Shown: positions 50,798 through 60,028 of the stretch, piece by piece | How the letters are laid out: the number at the start of each line of letters is the position of its first letter | Numbering within the stretch: position 1 is the stretch's first letter | From: a virus | IMG/VR virus record: IMGVR_UViG_3300035670_000102 | Location: 1-64,000 of that record | Direction: 5' to 3' (one strand) | Length of the DNA: 64,000 nt | Position numbers and translations under genes: made by a program | Notes under the pieces: generated by a model | Seen by the model: the letters and a program-made list of their open reading frames with translations, nothing else | What the model was told of the DNA's origin: nothing | Databases searched by the model: none

Positions 50798-52447
50798 ATG
50801 GCAAAACTTTTTGGTTTTTCAATTGAACCTAATGAGAAAAAACCAGATTCTATAGTTTCCCCCGTCCCCCCTAATAATGAGGACGGGGTTGATTATTTTA
50901 TTCAATCTGGTTTTTATGGTCAATATGTAGATATTGAAGGGGTATACAGAACAGAATACGATTTAATTCGTAGATATAGGGAAATGGCACTCCATCCAGA
51001 ATGTGATGGGGCAATAGAAGATGTTGTAAATGAAGCTATAGTCAGTGATTTGTATGATTCTCCAGTAGAAATTGAATTAAGTAATTTAAATGCTAGCGAT
51101 AAATTAAAAGAAATTATAAGATCTGAATTTAGATACATTAAAGAAATTATGGATTTTGATAAAAAATGCCATGAGATCTTTAGAAATTGGTATATTGATG
51201 GGAGAATTTATTATCTCAAAGTTATAGATTTGAAGAAACCTGAAGAAGGTATTCAGGAATTGAGATATATCGATCCAATGAAAATGAAACATATTCGCCA
51301 AGAAAAAAAGGATAAAAATAACGGATATGTGAACATAAACAGAGGTTATGAAGAAAATAAATTTCCAGAGATAGAAGAATATTTTGTTTATACACCAACT
51401 CCAAATTTTCCAGCTGGAACAATAAGTGGAGGATCTAAAAAAGGAGTAAAAATTGCAAAAGATGCAATTGCATATACTACTTCAGGTTTAGTAGATAGAA
51501 ATAAAGGAACTATTCTTTCATATCTCCATAAAGCAATTAAAGCTCTTAATCAACTTAGAATGATTGAAGATTCGCTAGTCATTTATAGATTATCGAGAGC
51601 ACCAGAACGTCGTATTTTTTATATCGATGTTGGCAACCTTCCAAAATTAAAGGCTGAACAATATCTAAAAGAAGTGATGTCTCGCTATAGAAACAAGTTA
51701 ACTTATGATGCAAATACTGGAGAAGTACGAGATGATCGTAAGTTTATGAGTATGATGGAAGATTTTTGGCTTCCCCGTCGTGAAGGTGGTAGAGGAACTG
51801 AAATTACAACTCTTCCAGGTGGGCAAAATCTTGGAGAAATTACAGATATTAACTATTTTCAGAAAAAGCTTTATAGGGCACTAGGTGTACCTGAATCCAG
51901 AATTGCTGGAAGTGGTGATGGCTTTAATCTTGGAAGATCATCAGAAATTTTAAGAGATGAACTTAAATTTTCAAAATTTGTTGGACGCTTAAGAAAAAGA
52001 TTTTCAAACATATTTAATGATTTGTTGCGCACTCAATTATTATTAAAAAATATAGTCTCAACAGAAGATTGGGACAAAATGACAGATCATATTCAATATG
52101 ACTTTTTATATGACAATCATTTTGCAGAATTAAAAGAGGCAGAATTATTAACAAATAGATTAACATTGGCAACAACAATTGAACCTTATATTGGTAAGTA
52201 TTATTCAGTTGAATATGTACGTAGAAAAATATTAAGACAGACTGATACTGAAATTGTAGAAATTGATATTCAAATTGATGATGAAATTCAAAAGGGTATT
52301 CTACCAGATCCAAATGCGCCTGTAGATGAGATGGGTAATCCATTACCACCAGAAGGAAGCGTACCTCCAGAAACAAATACTTCTGAAGTTATTGCAGAAC
52401 CAGAAGTGCCTCCAGCCCCACCAGAACCTAAAGGTGGCAAAATATAA
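50798..52447 (+). CDS. gp20: portal protein gp20 (549 aa)
   Basis: Dodecameric portal through which DNA is packaged; T4 gp20 is 524 aa. YREMALHPECDGAIEDVVNE, GRIYYLKVIDLKKPEEGIQE LRYIDP, LSRAPERRIFYIDVGNLPK and WLPRREGGRGTEITTLPGGQ NLGEI are the strongly conserved gp20 regions used for cyanophage typing. C-terminal Pro-rich tail. Intact. Confidence 0.97.
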   Translation: MAKLFGFSIEPNEKKPDSIVSPVPPNNEDGVDYFIQSGFYGQYVDIEGVYRTEYDLIRRYREMALHPECDGAIEDVVNEAIVSDLYDSPVEIELSNLNASDKLKEIIRSEFRYIKEIMDFDKKCHEIFRNWYIDGRIYYLKVIDLKKPEEGIQELRYIDPMKMKHIRQEKKDKNNGYVNINRGYEENKFPEIEEYFVYTPTPNFPAGTISGGSKKGVKIAKDAIAYTTSGLVDRNKGTILSYLHKAIKALNQLRMIEDSLVIYRLSRAPERRIFYIDVGNLPKLKAEQYLKEVMSRYRNKLTYDANTGEVRDDRKFMSMMEDFWLPRREGGRGTEITTLPGGQNLGEITDINYFQKKLYRALGVPESRIAGSGDGFNLGRSSEILRDELKFSKFVGRLRKRFSNIFNDLLRTQLLLKNIVSTEDWDKMTDHIQYDFLYDNHFAELKEAELLTNRLTLATTIEPYIGKYYSVEYVRRKILRQTDTEIVEIDIQIDDEIQKGILPDPNAPVDEMGNPLPPEGSVPPETNTSEVIAEPEVPPAPPEPKGGKI

Positions 52448-52450
52448 ATA
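52443..52450 (+). promoter_or_regulatory. late promoter TATAAATA
   Basis: Exact late consensus overlapping the gp20 stop, 24 bp before the gp67-like gene. Confidence 0.75.
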
Positions 52451-52474
52451 ACTCTATAATAATAATAAAATTGT

Positions 52475-52669
52475 ATGGAAAATGTTATCGATTTGATTGC
52501 AACGGATAGTTCACCATCTGAAATTTCAGATGCGATCAAGTCCGTTATCTATAGTAAAGCTATGGATAGACTTGATGCTATAAAACCACAAATTGCTTCA
52601 TCTCTTTTTGATTTAGATGATGAAAATGATAATGGTGAAAGTTCAGATGATTCAGAGGATTTAGAATAA
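52475..52669 (+). CDS. gp67: prohead core protein gp67-like (64 aa)
   Basis: MENVIDLIATDSSPSEISDA... helix, then a strongly acidic tail (DLDDENDNGESSDDSEDLE). Position between gp20 and gp21 and the acidic helical composition match T4 gp67 (80 aa), a prohead core protein degraded by gp21. Sequence identity itself is low, so the name rests on synteny and composition. Confidence 0.7.
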   Translation: MENVIDLIATDSSPSEISDAIKSVIYSKAMDRLDAIKPQIASSLFDLDDENDNGESSDDSEDLE

Positions 52670-53199
52670 TGGCAGTAAAAATTGTTCAAACTGTTAATAA
52701 AATAACTGCAAACCCTGGAGTTGCTGGAACTAGCAATCCTATAGCGTTGAAAAGTGGATATATCAGGATTTCTATCGCATCTTCGGGAGTTGGTTGTTAT
52801 GTTGCAACTGGAAATGATCCAGTAGCAACAACAAATGATTTTCACATTTCAACATATAGTGCTGAAGTATTAAAGGAAAGAATTGCCAGACAAAAAATTG
52901 TTGGCATTACTACCGGAACAACTACAACCGTCACTTTTGACAATAATGCAGGAAATCCATTTTTATCAACGGATTATGTAACTATTCAAAATGCTCCAAC
53001 TGCAGGAATTAATACAACACATAGATCCATAGTATCATTAACTGATTCATCTGTCACAATTAATTTTAATAGTTCTTCAATTACTTCACCAGATATTACT
53101 GGTGCAGATTTAGTCAGAAGTGTAAAAGTTTCCGCATACACAACAGATCCTAATATAGGCATTAGTGTTACAGAAATTGTTTCTCTAGTTTCCGAGTAA
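52669..53199 (+). CDS. virion-associated beta-rich protein (176 aa)
   Basis: Start overlaps the stop of the gp67-like gene (TAATG). MAVKIVQTVNKITANPGVAG... is Thr/Ser/Val/Ile rich with GVGCYVATGNDPVATTNDFH, HRSIVSLTDSSVTINF. It occupies the place of T4 gp68 but does not look like it; a head decoration or head-associated protein is more likely. Conserved in cyanophages at this location. Confidence 0.6.
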   Translation: MAVKIVQTVNKITANPGVAGTSNPIALKSGYIRISIASSGVGCYVATGNDPVATTNDFHISTYSAEVLKERIARQKIVGITTGTTTTVTFDNNAGNPFLSTDYVTIQNAPTAGINTTHRSIVSLTDSSVTINFNSSSITSPDITGADLVRSVKVSAYTTDPNIGISVTEIVSLVSE

Positions 53200-53203
53200 A
53201 AAA

Positions 53204-53854
53204 ATGAAACTCATCACAGAAGAAGTACAACAGGTTAAGTTCATAACTGAAGGTAAAGGTACTGAAAAGAAAATGTTTATTGAAGGTATTTTCCTTCAGG
53301 GAGACATTTGCAATCGTAATGGAAGAATGTATCCTATGGAAACTCTTTCCCGCGAGGTTAAGAGATATACAGAAGCATTTATTAATAAAGGACGTGCTCT
53401 TGGAGAACTTGGGCATCCAGATGGTCCAACCGTAAATCTTGATCGTGTTTCTCATAAAATTGTTTCTCTTGAACAAGATGGATGCAATTTTAAAGGAAAA
53501 GCTCAGATTCTTGAAACTCCCATGGGTAAAATTGCTAAATCTCTTTTAGATTCTGGCGTTTGTCTTGGTGTTTCTTCTCGTGGTGTTGGATCACTTCAAA
53601 TGACTAATGAAGGTCATAAAGTTGTTGGTAAAGATTTTATGCTGGCAACTGCTGCTGATATTGTTGCAGATCCTTCTGCCCCTGATGCATTTGTTCAGGG
53701 AATTATGGAAGGTAAAGAATGGGTTTGGGAAGGAGGAATCCTTCGTGAAAAACTCGCAGAATCAACAAAGCGTAGAATAAATACCCTAGTTGACGAAAGA
53801 AAACTTCAGGAACATAAGTTAAATTTATTCAATGAATTTCTTTCAAATCTTTAA
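53204..53854 (+). CDS. gp21: prohead core protease gp21 (216 aa)
   Basis: Serine protease that cuts scaffold, core and capsid proteins after (I/L)xE (T4 212 aa). FIEGIFLQGDICNRNGRMYP is the N-terminal signature. LGELGHPDG supplies the catalytic His71, and LGVSSRGVG the catalytic Ser (124 or 125). Together with gp22 and gp23 it forms the prohead assembly unit; its cleavage rule is the basis for reading the leader peptides at 3047, 44650 and 56623. Confidence 0.95.
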   Translation: MKLITEEVQQVKFITEGKGTEKKMFIEGIFLQGDICNRNGRMYPMETLSREVKRYTEAFINKGRALGELGHPDGPTVNLDRVSHKIVSLEQDGCNFKGKAQILETPMGKIAKSLLDSGVCLGVSSRGVGSLQMTNEGHKVVGKDFMLATAADIVADPSAPDAFVQGIMEGKEWVWEGGILREKLAESTKRRINTLVDERKLQEHKLNLFNEFLSNL

Positions 53855-53856
53855 TT

Positions 53857-53864
53857 TATAAATA
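53857..53864 (+). promoter_or_regulatory. late promoter TATAAATA before gp22
   Basis: Exact consensus, 29 bp before the gp22 start, in the short gap after gp21. Confidence 0.85.
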
Positions 53865-53893
53865 AATATAGATTATAACACAATCAAACTAAA

Positions 53894-55081
53894 ATGTCCG
53901 TTGGTAGAAATTTACAAGAAATGGAAAACGTAGTAACCAAAGGGGCTGCACCTGCCGAACCAATGCACAATATTGCTCAGAATGCATCTGGAGTTGCAAC
54001 TCCAGGTCAAACTGGTGCATGGGAAGATTTAGGTGGTCCTACTCCAGAAAATTACACAAACGATCCAGAAGGTCCAGCAAAACTTAAGGATCCAGGAGCA
54101 ACTCTCGCTCAAGTTAGAGATGTTGTAAACGCTAAAGCCGTTAAAGCTTCTGCAGTTAAAGAAGAAACTGAAGAAGATGAAGAAGATCTTATTGATGAAG
54201 AAGAAATCGATGAAGAAGAAATCGATGAAGAAGAAATCGATGAAGATGAAGTAGTAGCAGAAGCTAAGAAAGAAGAGGAAGAAGAAGAGGAAGAAGAAGA
54301 GGAAGAAGGTGGTAAGAAAAAAGGTAAAAAGGAAATGGAAGAAGAGTTTGACATTGAGGAAGATGTCAATGCTCTCCTTGCTGGTGAAGAGCTTTCTGAG
54401 GAATTCCAGGAGAAAGCACGTACCATCTTTGAGGCCGCAATTCGCTCAAAAGTTTTTGAGATCAAAGAGTCTCTTCAAGAAACTTATGAATCTGCACTCG
54501 TAGAAGAGGTAGAATTTATTAAGCAAGAACTTATTGAGCGTGTTGACGCATACCTTGAATATGTTGCTGACGAGTGGATCCAAGAAAATGCACTCGCAGT
54601 TGAGCATGGTCTCAAGACCGAAATGACCGAATCATTCCTCCAAGGAATGAAGGGTCTTTTTGAAGATCATTATGTTTCAATCCCTGAAGATAGATATGAT
54701 GTAATCGAGAGTATGGTAGATAAACTTGATGAAATGGAAGAAAAACTCAACGAGCAAATCGAAAGAAATGTTGCTCTGAATAGAAGATTAGCAGAGTCGG
54801 TTGCTGATGTAATTTTTGCAGATGTCGCTGAGGGTCTTGCACTTTCTCAGAAGGACAAACTCGCTTCTCTTGCCGAAAATGTTGAGTTTGATGGTGAAGC
54901 AAACTATCGTGAGAAACTGGTAACTCTGAGGGAATCTTATTTCCCAACAAATACTGGTACTCAAAGAGATATGACTGAGAATTTATCAGAAGAAGTTTCT
55001 TATGAAGGAACTGAAGGTTCTTCAGTTTCCCCAACAATGGAAGCATATCTTCAAACTCTCAGCAGAGTCGCTAAAAAGTGA
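53894..55081 (+). CDS. gp22: prohead scaffold protein gp22 (395 aa)
   Basis: Major scaffold, longer than T4 gp22 (269 aa). The extra length is an N-terminal Ala/Pro/Gly part and a very acidic, low-complexity segment near residues 90-145 (repeats of DEEEID and a long Glu run coded by GAAGAA). The helical scaffold core follows (FEIKESLQETYESALVEEVE, EEKLNEQIERNVALNRRLA). Many LxE sites for gp21. Repetitive GAAGAA codons make this part prone to slippage. Confidence 0.9.
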   Translation: MSVGRNLQEMENVVTKGAAPAEPMHNIAQNASGVATPGQTGAWEDLGGPTPENYTNDPEGPAKLKDPGATLAQVRDVVNAKAVKASAVKEETEEDEEDLIDEEEIDEEEIDEEEIDEDEVVAEAKKEEEEEEEEEEEEGGKKKGKKEMEEEFDIEEDVNALLAGEELSEEFQEKARTIFEAAIRSKVFEIKESLQETYESALVEEVEFIKQELIERVDAYLEYVADEWIQENALAVEHGLKTEMTESFLQGMKGLFEDHYVSIPEDRYDVIESMVDKLDEMEEKLNEQIERNVALNRRLAESVADVIFADVAEGLALSQKDKLASLAENVEFDGEANYREKLVTLRESYFPTNTGTQRDMTENLSEEVSYEGTEGSSVSPTMEAYLQTLSRVAKK

Positions 55082-55131
55082 TTTTTAAATTATACAAATC
55101 AAACTAAAACTTTTTAAAAGAGGTAAAACCA

Positions 55132-56550
55132 ATGCAAATGTTCAACGCAGAATATTTGCAGGAGAAGTGGGCTCCAATCCTTGACTATCAGGGACTCGAT
55201 GAAATCAAAGATTCACATCGTAGAGCTGTAACCGCTATCCTGCTCGAAAACCAAGAAAGAGAACTCCGTGAGTCACGCGAGTTCCTGTATGAGACTCCAA
55301 CCAATTTCACTGCTTCATCTGCAGGCGCAGCTGGTTTTGGTGGTAGTGCTCAAGGATTTAGTGCTGGTCCTACTGCAGGTTTCGACCCTGTTTTGATCAG
55401 CCTCATCCGTCGTTCAATGCCTAACCTGATCGCGTATGATCTGTGTGGCGTTCAACCAATGAATGGTCCTACTGGACTTATCTTCGCAATGCGTTCGCGC
55501 TATAACAACCAGAGTGGTGCTGAGACCTTCTACAACGAAGTAGATTCTGCATTCTCCGGTCAAGATGCTGGATTAAACGTTGAAACTGGTTTCAGTGGTG
55601 GAAGCGTTGGTATGGGTACTACCGCTCAGGGTGGATCCAATCCAAGTATTCTTGATGCTTCAAACCAAGCAAACAACGCAGGTACAGGTGATAACCAGTA
55701 CAACGTTGGTCAAGGTATGCGTACTGATAGTGCAGAGAATCTTGACGGAACTGGTGGTGATGCGTTCAACCAGATGGCATTCTCGATCGAGAAAGTCACT
55801 GTTACTGCTAAGTCACGTGCTCTGAAAGCTGAGTACTCGCTCGAACTCGCACAAGACCTGAAGGCAATTCACGGTCTGAATGCAGAAGCTGAGCTTGCTA
55901 ACATCCTCAGCACTGAGATTCTCGCTGAAATCAACCGCGAAATCATCCGTACCATCTATAAGGTTGCTAAGCCTGGTGCTCAGGTTAACACCGCTACCGC
56001 TGGTACTTTTGACCTCGACGTTGACTCCAACGGTCGTTGGTCGGTTGAGAAGTTCAAAGGTCTTATTTTCCAAATCGAGCGCGATGCAAACGCAATTGCA
56101 CAGCAAACTCGTAGAGGAAAGGGTAACATGATCCTCTGCTCGGCTGACGTTGCTTCGGCACTCACCATGGCAGGTGTTCTTGATTACACCCCAGCACTCA
56201 ACTCTAACCTTCAGGTTGATGACACTGGTAATACCTTCGCTGGTGTTCTCCAAGGTAAGTATAGAGTCTACATTGACCCATATTCGGCAAACGTAAACGC
56301 CAATCAGTTCTACGTTGTTGGTTATAAGGGTGCATCTCCTTATGATGCTGGTCTTTTCTATTGCCCATATGTACCTCTCCAGATGGTACGTGCAGTTGGT
56401 CAAGATTCATTCCAGCCACGTATTGGATTCAAGACCAGATATGGTCTGGTTGCGAACCCATTTGCTGAGGGTATTACCCAAGGTCAAGGTGCTCTTACCA
56501 CCAATGCAAACACCTACTACAGAAGAGTTAAGGTTGCCAACCTTATGTGA
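55132..56550 (+). CDS. gp23: major capsid protein gp23 (472 aa)
   Basis: T4 gp23 is 521 aa. NAEYLQEKWAPILDYQGLDE I and AVTAILLENQERELRE are the N-terminal delta domain removed by gp21 (an LYE site at 52-54 is a likely cleavage point). SMPNLIAYDLCGVQPMNGPT, LELAQDL..HGLNAEAEL and VAGVLQGKYRVYIDPYSAN-type segments (FAGVLQGKYRVYIDPYSANV) are the conserved shell parts. GC content is clearly higher than in flanking structural genes, as is usual for this highly expressed gene. Followed by a strong terminator. Confidence 0.97.
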   Translation: MQMFNAEYLQEKWAPILDYQGLDEIKDSHRRAVTAILLENQERELRESREFLYETPTNFTASSAGAAGFGGSAQGFSAGPTAGFDPVLISLIRRSMPNLIAYDLCGVQPMNGPTGLIFAMRSRYNNQSGAETFYNEVDSAFSGQDAGLNVETGFSGGSVGMGTTAQGGSNPSILDASNQANNAGTGDNQYNVGQGMRTDSAENLDGTGGDAFNQMAFSIEKVTVTAKSRALKAEYSLELAQDLKAIHGLNAEAELANILSTEILAEINREIIRTIYKVAKPGAQVNTATAGTFDLDVDSNGRWSVEKFKGLIFQIERDANAIAQQTRRGKGNMILCSADVASALTMAGVLDYTPALNSNLQVDDTGNTFAGVLQGKYRVYIDPYSANVNANQFYVVGYKGASPYDAGLFYCPYVPLQMVRAVGQDSFQPRIGFKTRYGLVANPFAEGITQGQGALTTNANTYYRRVKVANLM

Positions 56551-56568
56551 GTTAGTTTACAAGGTTAC

Positions 56569-56596
56569 AGGGGACCCCACTGGGGTCCTTTTTTTT
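56569..56596 (+). terminator. rho-independent terminator after gp23
   Basis: AGGGGACCCC (56569-56578), loop ACT, GGGGTCCTTT (56582-56591) with two G-U pairs, then a T-tract (eight Ts from 56589). Confidence 0.92.
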
Positions 56597-56598
56597 AT

Positions 56599-56605
56599 CT
56601 AAATA
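56599..56605 (+). promoter_or_regulatory. late-promoter-like CTAAATA
   Basis: CTAAATA right after the gp23 terminator and 17 bp before the ATG at 56623, making the RlpA-like gene an independent late unit. Confidence 0.5.
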
Positions 56606-56622
56606 CAAATAAAACTATAAGA

Positions 56623-57039
56623 ATGAAAACCTTCAAGCAGTTTATATCAGAAGCACCAGTTTTTGGTGCAATGGTCCAAACTAGTTCATATGGACCAGGT
56701 TTATATGGAAATCCAACTGCTTCAGGAGCAAAATTAACACCATCCACAAGAGGAGTTGCCCACAAATCTTTACCTCTTGGAAGTCAAGTTAGAATTACAG
56801 ATCCAAAAACTAAAAAATCAATAACTGCACCAGTAGTTGATCGAGGTCCTTATCATGGAAATCGTCAATATGATTTGACAACTCAAACAACAAAAGATCT
56901 GGGATATAAAGATTATAAACAATTTGGTGTAAGAACTCTCGATGTTTCTCCAATAAAAAAGGAAAAATCAAAAATTCCAGATTTAGGTGTAAAGGTTGAT
57001 ATGAGTATTCCCAAAATTATTCCTTCAAAAAGAAAATAA
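56623..57039 (+). CDS. RlpA-like double-psi beta-barrel protein with capsid-targeting leader (138 aa)
   Basis: Starts MKTFKQFISEA, the T4 internal-protein leader; gp21 should cut after E10. The mature part has SSYGPGLYGNPTASGAKL, GVAHKSLPLGSQVRI and VVDRGPYHGNRQYDLT, the three signature regions of RlpA-type double-psi beta-barrels. H47 and D73 match the His and Asp required in RlpA lytic transglycosylases, so cleavage of peptidoglycan glycan strands is possible. C-terminal tail is Lys-rich (KKEKSKIPDLGVK, PSKRK). No signal peptide. Likely packaged in the head and delivered with DNA, or used at assembly; this is inference. Confidence 0.75.
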   Translation: MKTFKQFISEAPVFGAMVQTSSYGPGLYGNPTASGAKLTPSTRGVAHKSLPLGSQVRITDPKTKKSITAPVVDRGPYHGNRQYDLTTQTTKDLGYKDYKQFGVRTLDVSPIKKEKSKIPDLGVKVDMSIPKIIPSKRK

Positions 57040-57567
57040 ATGGCATCCATAACATCATCACAAATTTCAAATAGAAATTTTTTATCTCCAGTTGGATTTG
57101 AATTTAATATTATGAGACATCCTAAAATAACATTTTTTTGCAATTCTGCAAAACTTCCAGATATAACTTTACCAACACTAACTCAACCATCATATTTGAA
57201 AGATATTGATATTGCCGGTAATAAAGTTGAATATGGAGATTTGGTGATTAAATTTTTAGTTGATGAAAATATGGTCAACTATATTGCAATACACAATTGG
57301 ATAACTGGTATAGGATTTCCAGAGTCAACAGAGCAATATAAAAAATTAATAACTAATCAAGATGGTATATCCGATCCACTGATACAATTCAGTGATGGTA
57401 TACTTAAGGTTTTAAATAGCAATTATGTACCATCGATCACAATTGCATTTAAAGATTTGTATCCTGTCAGTTTAACTCCTTTGGAATTTAGCTCAGATGT
57501 TCAGGATATTAAGTACTTTACAGCTCAAGCATCTTTCAAGTATACTATTTACGACATTGAAAATTAA
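57040..57567 (+). CDS. gp3: tail completion / sheath stabiliser protein gp3-like (175 aa)
   Basis: MASITSSQISNRNFLSPVGF... then FNIMRHPKITFFCNSAKLPD, IDIAGNKVEYGDLVIKFLVD ENMVNYIAIHNWI. This is the tail-tube fold shared by T4-type tube, initiator and completion proteins. Length equals T4 gp3 (176 aa), and gp3 next to uvsY and uvsW is the known order in cyanophages. A gp54-like tube initiator is the alternative. Begins immediately after the previous stop. Confidence 0.7.
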   Translation: MASITSSQISNRNFLSPVGFEFNIMRHPKITFFCNSAKLPDITLPTLTQPSYLKDIDIAGNKVEYGDLVIKFLVDENMVNYIAIHNWITGIGFPESTEQYKKLITNQDGISDPLIQFSDGILKVLNSNYVPSITIAFKDLYPVSLTPLEFSSDVQDIKYFTAQASFKYTIYDIEN

Positions 57568-57572
57568 TACTT

Positions 57573-58004
57573 ATGAATCTTGAACAAATTCAGGAAATGT
57601 GGCAGAGAGATGCTGTCATTGACCCTGATAATTTACACGATGAATCTTTAAAAATTCCTCAACTTCACGCAAAATATTATACTGTATACAATACTATCAC
57701 CTTATTAAGAGAAAAGGCAAGAGATACATACAATAGGGTCAAACTTGAACGATATAACTACTACACCGGAAAGGCACCTGCAGAGGTTTATGTAGAAGAA
57801 CCGTTTCCGTATAAGGTGAGAGATAAAGAGGCGTTACAGAGGCATATGGACGCCGATGAGAAGTTGAATAAAATTGATCTTAAAATCAGATATTATGATA
57901 TTATGCTGAAGTTTCTTGAAGAAGTAATTAGATGCATTTCCAATCGCACTTACCAAATCAAGAACAGTATTGAATGGCATCGATTCCAGTCGGGATTTAA
58001 TTAA
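57573..58004 (+). CDS. uvsY: recombination mediator UvsY (143 aa)
   Basis: Loads UvsX recombinase on gp32-coated ssDNA. T4 UvsY is 137 aa. MNLEQIQEMWQRDAVIDPDN LHDES parallels T4 MRLEDLQEELKKDVFIDSTK L; NYYTGKAP and DADEKLNKIDLKIRYYDIML KFLEEVI match YYSGRG and SADKDVLKVDTSLQYWGILL. The C-terminal helix (ISNRTYQIKNSIEWHRFQSG) is typical. Intact. Confidence 0.92.
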   Translation: MNLEQIQEMWQRDAVIDPDNLHDESLKIPQLHAKYYTVYNTITLLREKARDTYNRVKLERYNYYTGKAPAEVYVEEPFPYKVRDKEALQRHMDADEKLNKIDLKIRYYDIMLKFLEEVIRCISNRTYQIKNSIEWHRFQSGFN

Positions 58005-58036
58005 TGAAATAAATATTCATAACTGATATGTTATGA

Positions 58037-59500
58037 ATGTCACATTTGATTATTTCAAAAAAGAATGAGGTTTATCTGCACGTGGAAGCAGAACCTCATA
58101 TCTACTATGAATTAAGAGACGCATTTCAGTTTGAAGTGCCGAACGCAAAGTTCGCTCCTGCTTACAAGAATAAGTGGTGGGATGGTCACATTTATTTGTT
58201 TAATATCAATACACAAGAAATATACGTTGGTCTATTAGACAAACTTATAAGATTTTGTGAACAACATAATTATACTTATGAATTTAAAGACAATAAGTAT
58301 TATGGTCTTCCTTTTGAGGTCAATGAGATGATTTCAAAGGAAGGTGTAAAAGATTATATGACTTCTATTTCAAAGTATGCTCCCCGTGACTACCAAGTTG
58401 AGGGAGTATACGACGCTTTAAGACATAATAGAAAGTTGATGATATCTCCAACTGCTTCTGGAAAGTCGTTGATGATATATTCAATTGTGAGATATTACGT
58501 TGAGAAAGAACAAAATATTCTGATAGTCGTTCCAACGACATCCCTTGTAGAGCAGATGTATAAAGATTTTGCAGATTACGGATGGGATGTGGGGTCATTT
58601 TGCCACAAAATCTACGCCGGAAAGGAAAGAGAAACTGATTCTCAAGTAATTATTACAACTTGGCAATCCATTTATAAACTACCCAAACAATATTTTTCAA
58701 GATTTAACGTGGTAGTTGGTGATGAAGCACATAATTTTAAATCCAAGTCATTAGTATCTATAATGACAAAACTTTTCGATGCCAAGTATCGTTTTGGATT
58801 TACAGGAACACTTGATGGATCCCAAACTCATAAGTGGGTATTAGAAGGTTTATTTGGTCCTTCTTATAAAATCATTCGCACAGATGAATTGATGCAAAAG
58901 GGTCATGTTGCCAAACTGGACATTAATATTCTTCTATTGAAACACCCACCAAATAAGTTTGAAACGTTTGAAGATGAAGTTCAGTACATTATCAATCACG
59001 AGAAACGCAATAAGTTCATCAAGAACCTTGCCTTAGATCTTAAAGGTAATACTTTGATTCTATTTTCAAGAGTCGAAGGTCATGGACAACCTTTATATGA
59101 ACTCATAAATAAGAGTATCGCTGAAAATCGTCATGTGTTTTTTGTTCACGGTGGTGTAGATACGGAAGATCGAGAAAAGGTCAGAGAAATTACTGAAAAG
59201 GAAAATAATGCAATCATTGTGGCATCATATGGAACTTTTAGTACGGGAATTAACATTAAGAATTTACATAATGTTATTTTTGCTTCACCTTCAAAGTCTA
59301 GAATACGCAATCTCCAATCAATCGGAAGAGTCCTAAGAAAAAGTGATAGTAAAACAAAAGCAACTCTATATGACATTGCCGATGATATCAGTTATAAGTC
59401 AAGAAAAAATTATACACTTAACCACCTTATTGAAAGAATCAAAGTTTATAACGAAGAAAACTTCAATTACGATATTGTAAACATACCGCTTAAAAACTAA
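58037..59500 (+). CDS. uvsW: helicase UvsW (487 aa)
   Basis: SF2 helicase that remodels R-loops, forks and recombination intermediates, moving T4-type replication from origin to recombination mode. Walker A SPTASGKSLM (K143), DEAH box D229-E230-A231-H232, motif III FTGTL, motif VI IGRVLRKSD. The N-terminal WHxxY-type domain (KFAPAYKNKWWDGHIYLFNI) is also T4-like. An AAATAAATA late-type box precedes it. Confidence 0.95.
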   Translation: MSHLIISKKNEVYLHVEAEPHIYYELRDAFQFEVPNAKFAPAYKNKWWDGHIYLFNINTQEIYVGLLDKLIRFCEQHNYTYEFKDNKYYGLPFEVNEMISKEGVKDYMTSISKYAPRDYQVEGVYDALRHNRKLMISPTASGKSLMIYSIVRYYVEKEQNILIVVPTTSLVEQMYKDFADYGWDVGSFCHKIYAGKERETDSQVIITTWQSIYKLPKQYFSRFNVVVGDEAHNFKSKSLVSIMTKLFDAKYRFGFTGTLDGSQTHKWVLEGLFGPSYKIIRTDELMQKGHVAKLDINILLLKHPPNKFETFEDEVQYIINHEKRNKFIKNLALDLKGNTLILFSRVEGHGQPLYELINKSIAENRHVFFVHGGVDTEDREKVREITEKENNAIIVASYGTFSTGINIKNLHNVIFASPSKSRIRNLQSIGRVLRKSDSKTKATLYDIADDISYKSRKNYTLNHLIERIKVYNEENFNYDIVNIPLKN

Positions 59501-59916
59501 TGGGAGAAGAATTTTACGCAATCATTAAATTAGTATCTGGTGAAGAAATATTTTCATTAATATGTCTTGATGAAAATGATGGAGATCCTGTCATTGTTCT
59601 TCAAAATCCAGTTATTATGAAATTATCACATACTGCTCAAGGATCTTATCTTAAAGTTAAATCTTGGATTGAAATGTCTAATGAAAACTTCTTCATAGTT
59701 AAATTAAATAAAATTATTACAATGACCGAATCAAAAGATGATACATTAATAAATGTCTATAATAATTATATCTCAAATAGTTTTGAGGATGATGCAATAG
59801 ATGTTTACAATCCTTCTGGCAAAGTAAAACCATCTTCGAAAATGGGATATATTTCTTCTGTTGAAGATGCTCGTAAAAAACTTGAAAATCTCTTTAAAGA
59901 TCTTAAAGAAGGTTAG
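59500..59916 (+). CDS. conserved cyanophage hypothetical (138 aa)
   Basis: Starts on the stop of uvsW (TAATG). MGEEFYAIIKLVSGEEIFSL I, then VIVLQNPVIMKLSH and FFIVKLNKIITMTES form an Sm-like beta barrel pattern; the C-terminus is helical (SVEDARKKLENLFKDLKEG). Common between uvsW and gp55 in cyanophages. RNA binding would fit an Sm-like fold but is inference. Confidence 0.65.
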   Translation: MGEEFYAIIKLVSGEEIFSLICLDENDGDPVIVLQNPVIMKLSHTAQGSYLKVKSWIEMSNENFFIVKLNKIITMTESKDDTLINVYNNYISNSFEDDAIDVYNPSGKVKPSSKMGYISSVEDARKKLENLFKDLKEG

Positions 59917-59965
59917 ATTTTTATCTTCAACGGGAACAAAGCGATTCTACTTACATTTTTATGAT

Positions 59966-59996
59966 TTGTCAAGTCTTTGAAAATATATGCTATAAT
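59966..59996 (+). promoter_or_regulatory. sigma70-type promoter before gp55
   Basis: TTGTCA (59966-59971), 19-bp spacer, TATAAT (59991-59996), 32 bp before the gp55 start. It differs from the TATAAATA late boxes, as expected for a gene that must be made before late transcription. Confidence 0.6.
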
Positions 59997-60028
59997 AAAC
60001 AAAAGTTATAACATTTGAGTAAAATGGT

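Noticed and set aside
54109-54465. Reverse-strand Ser-rich ORF in gp22
   Set aside because: Complement of GAAGAA-rich acidic codons gives a Ser run; purely compositional.
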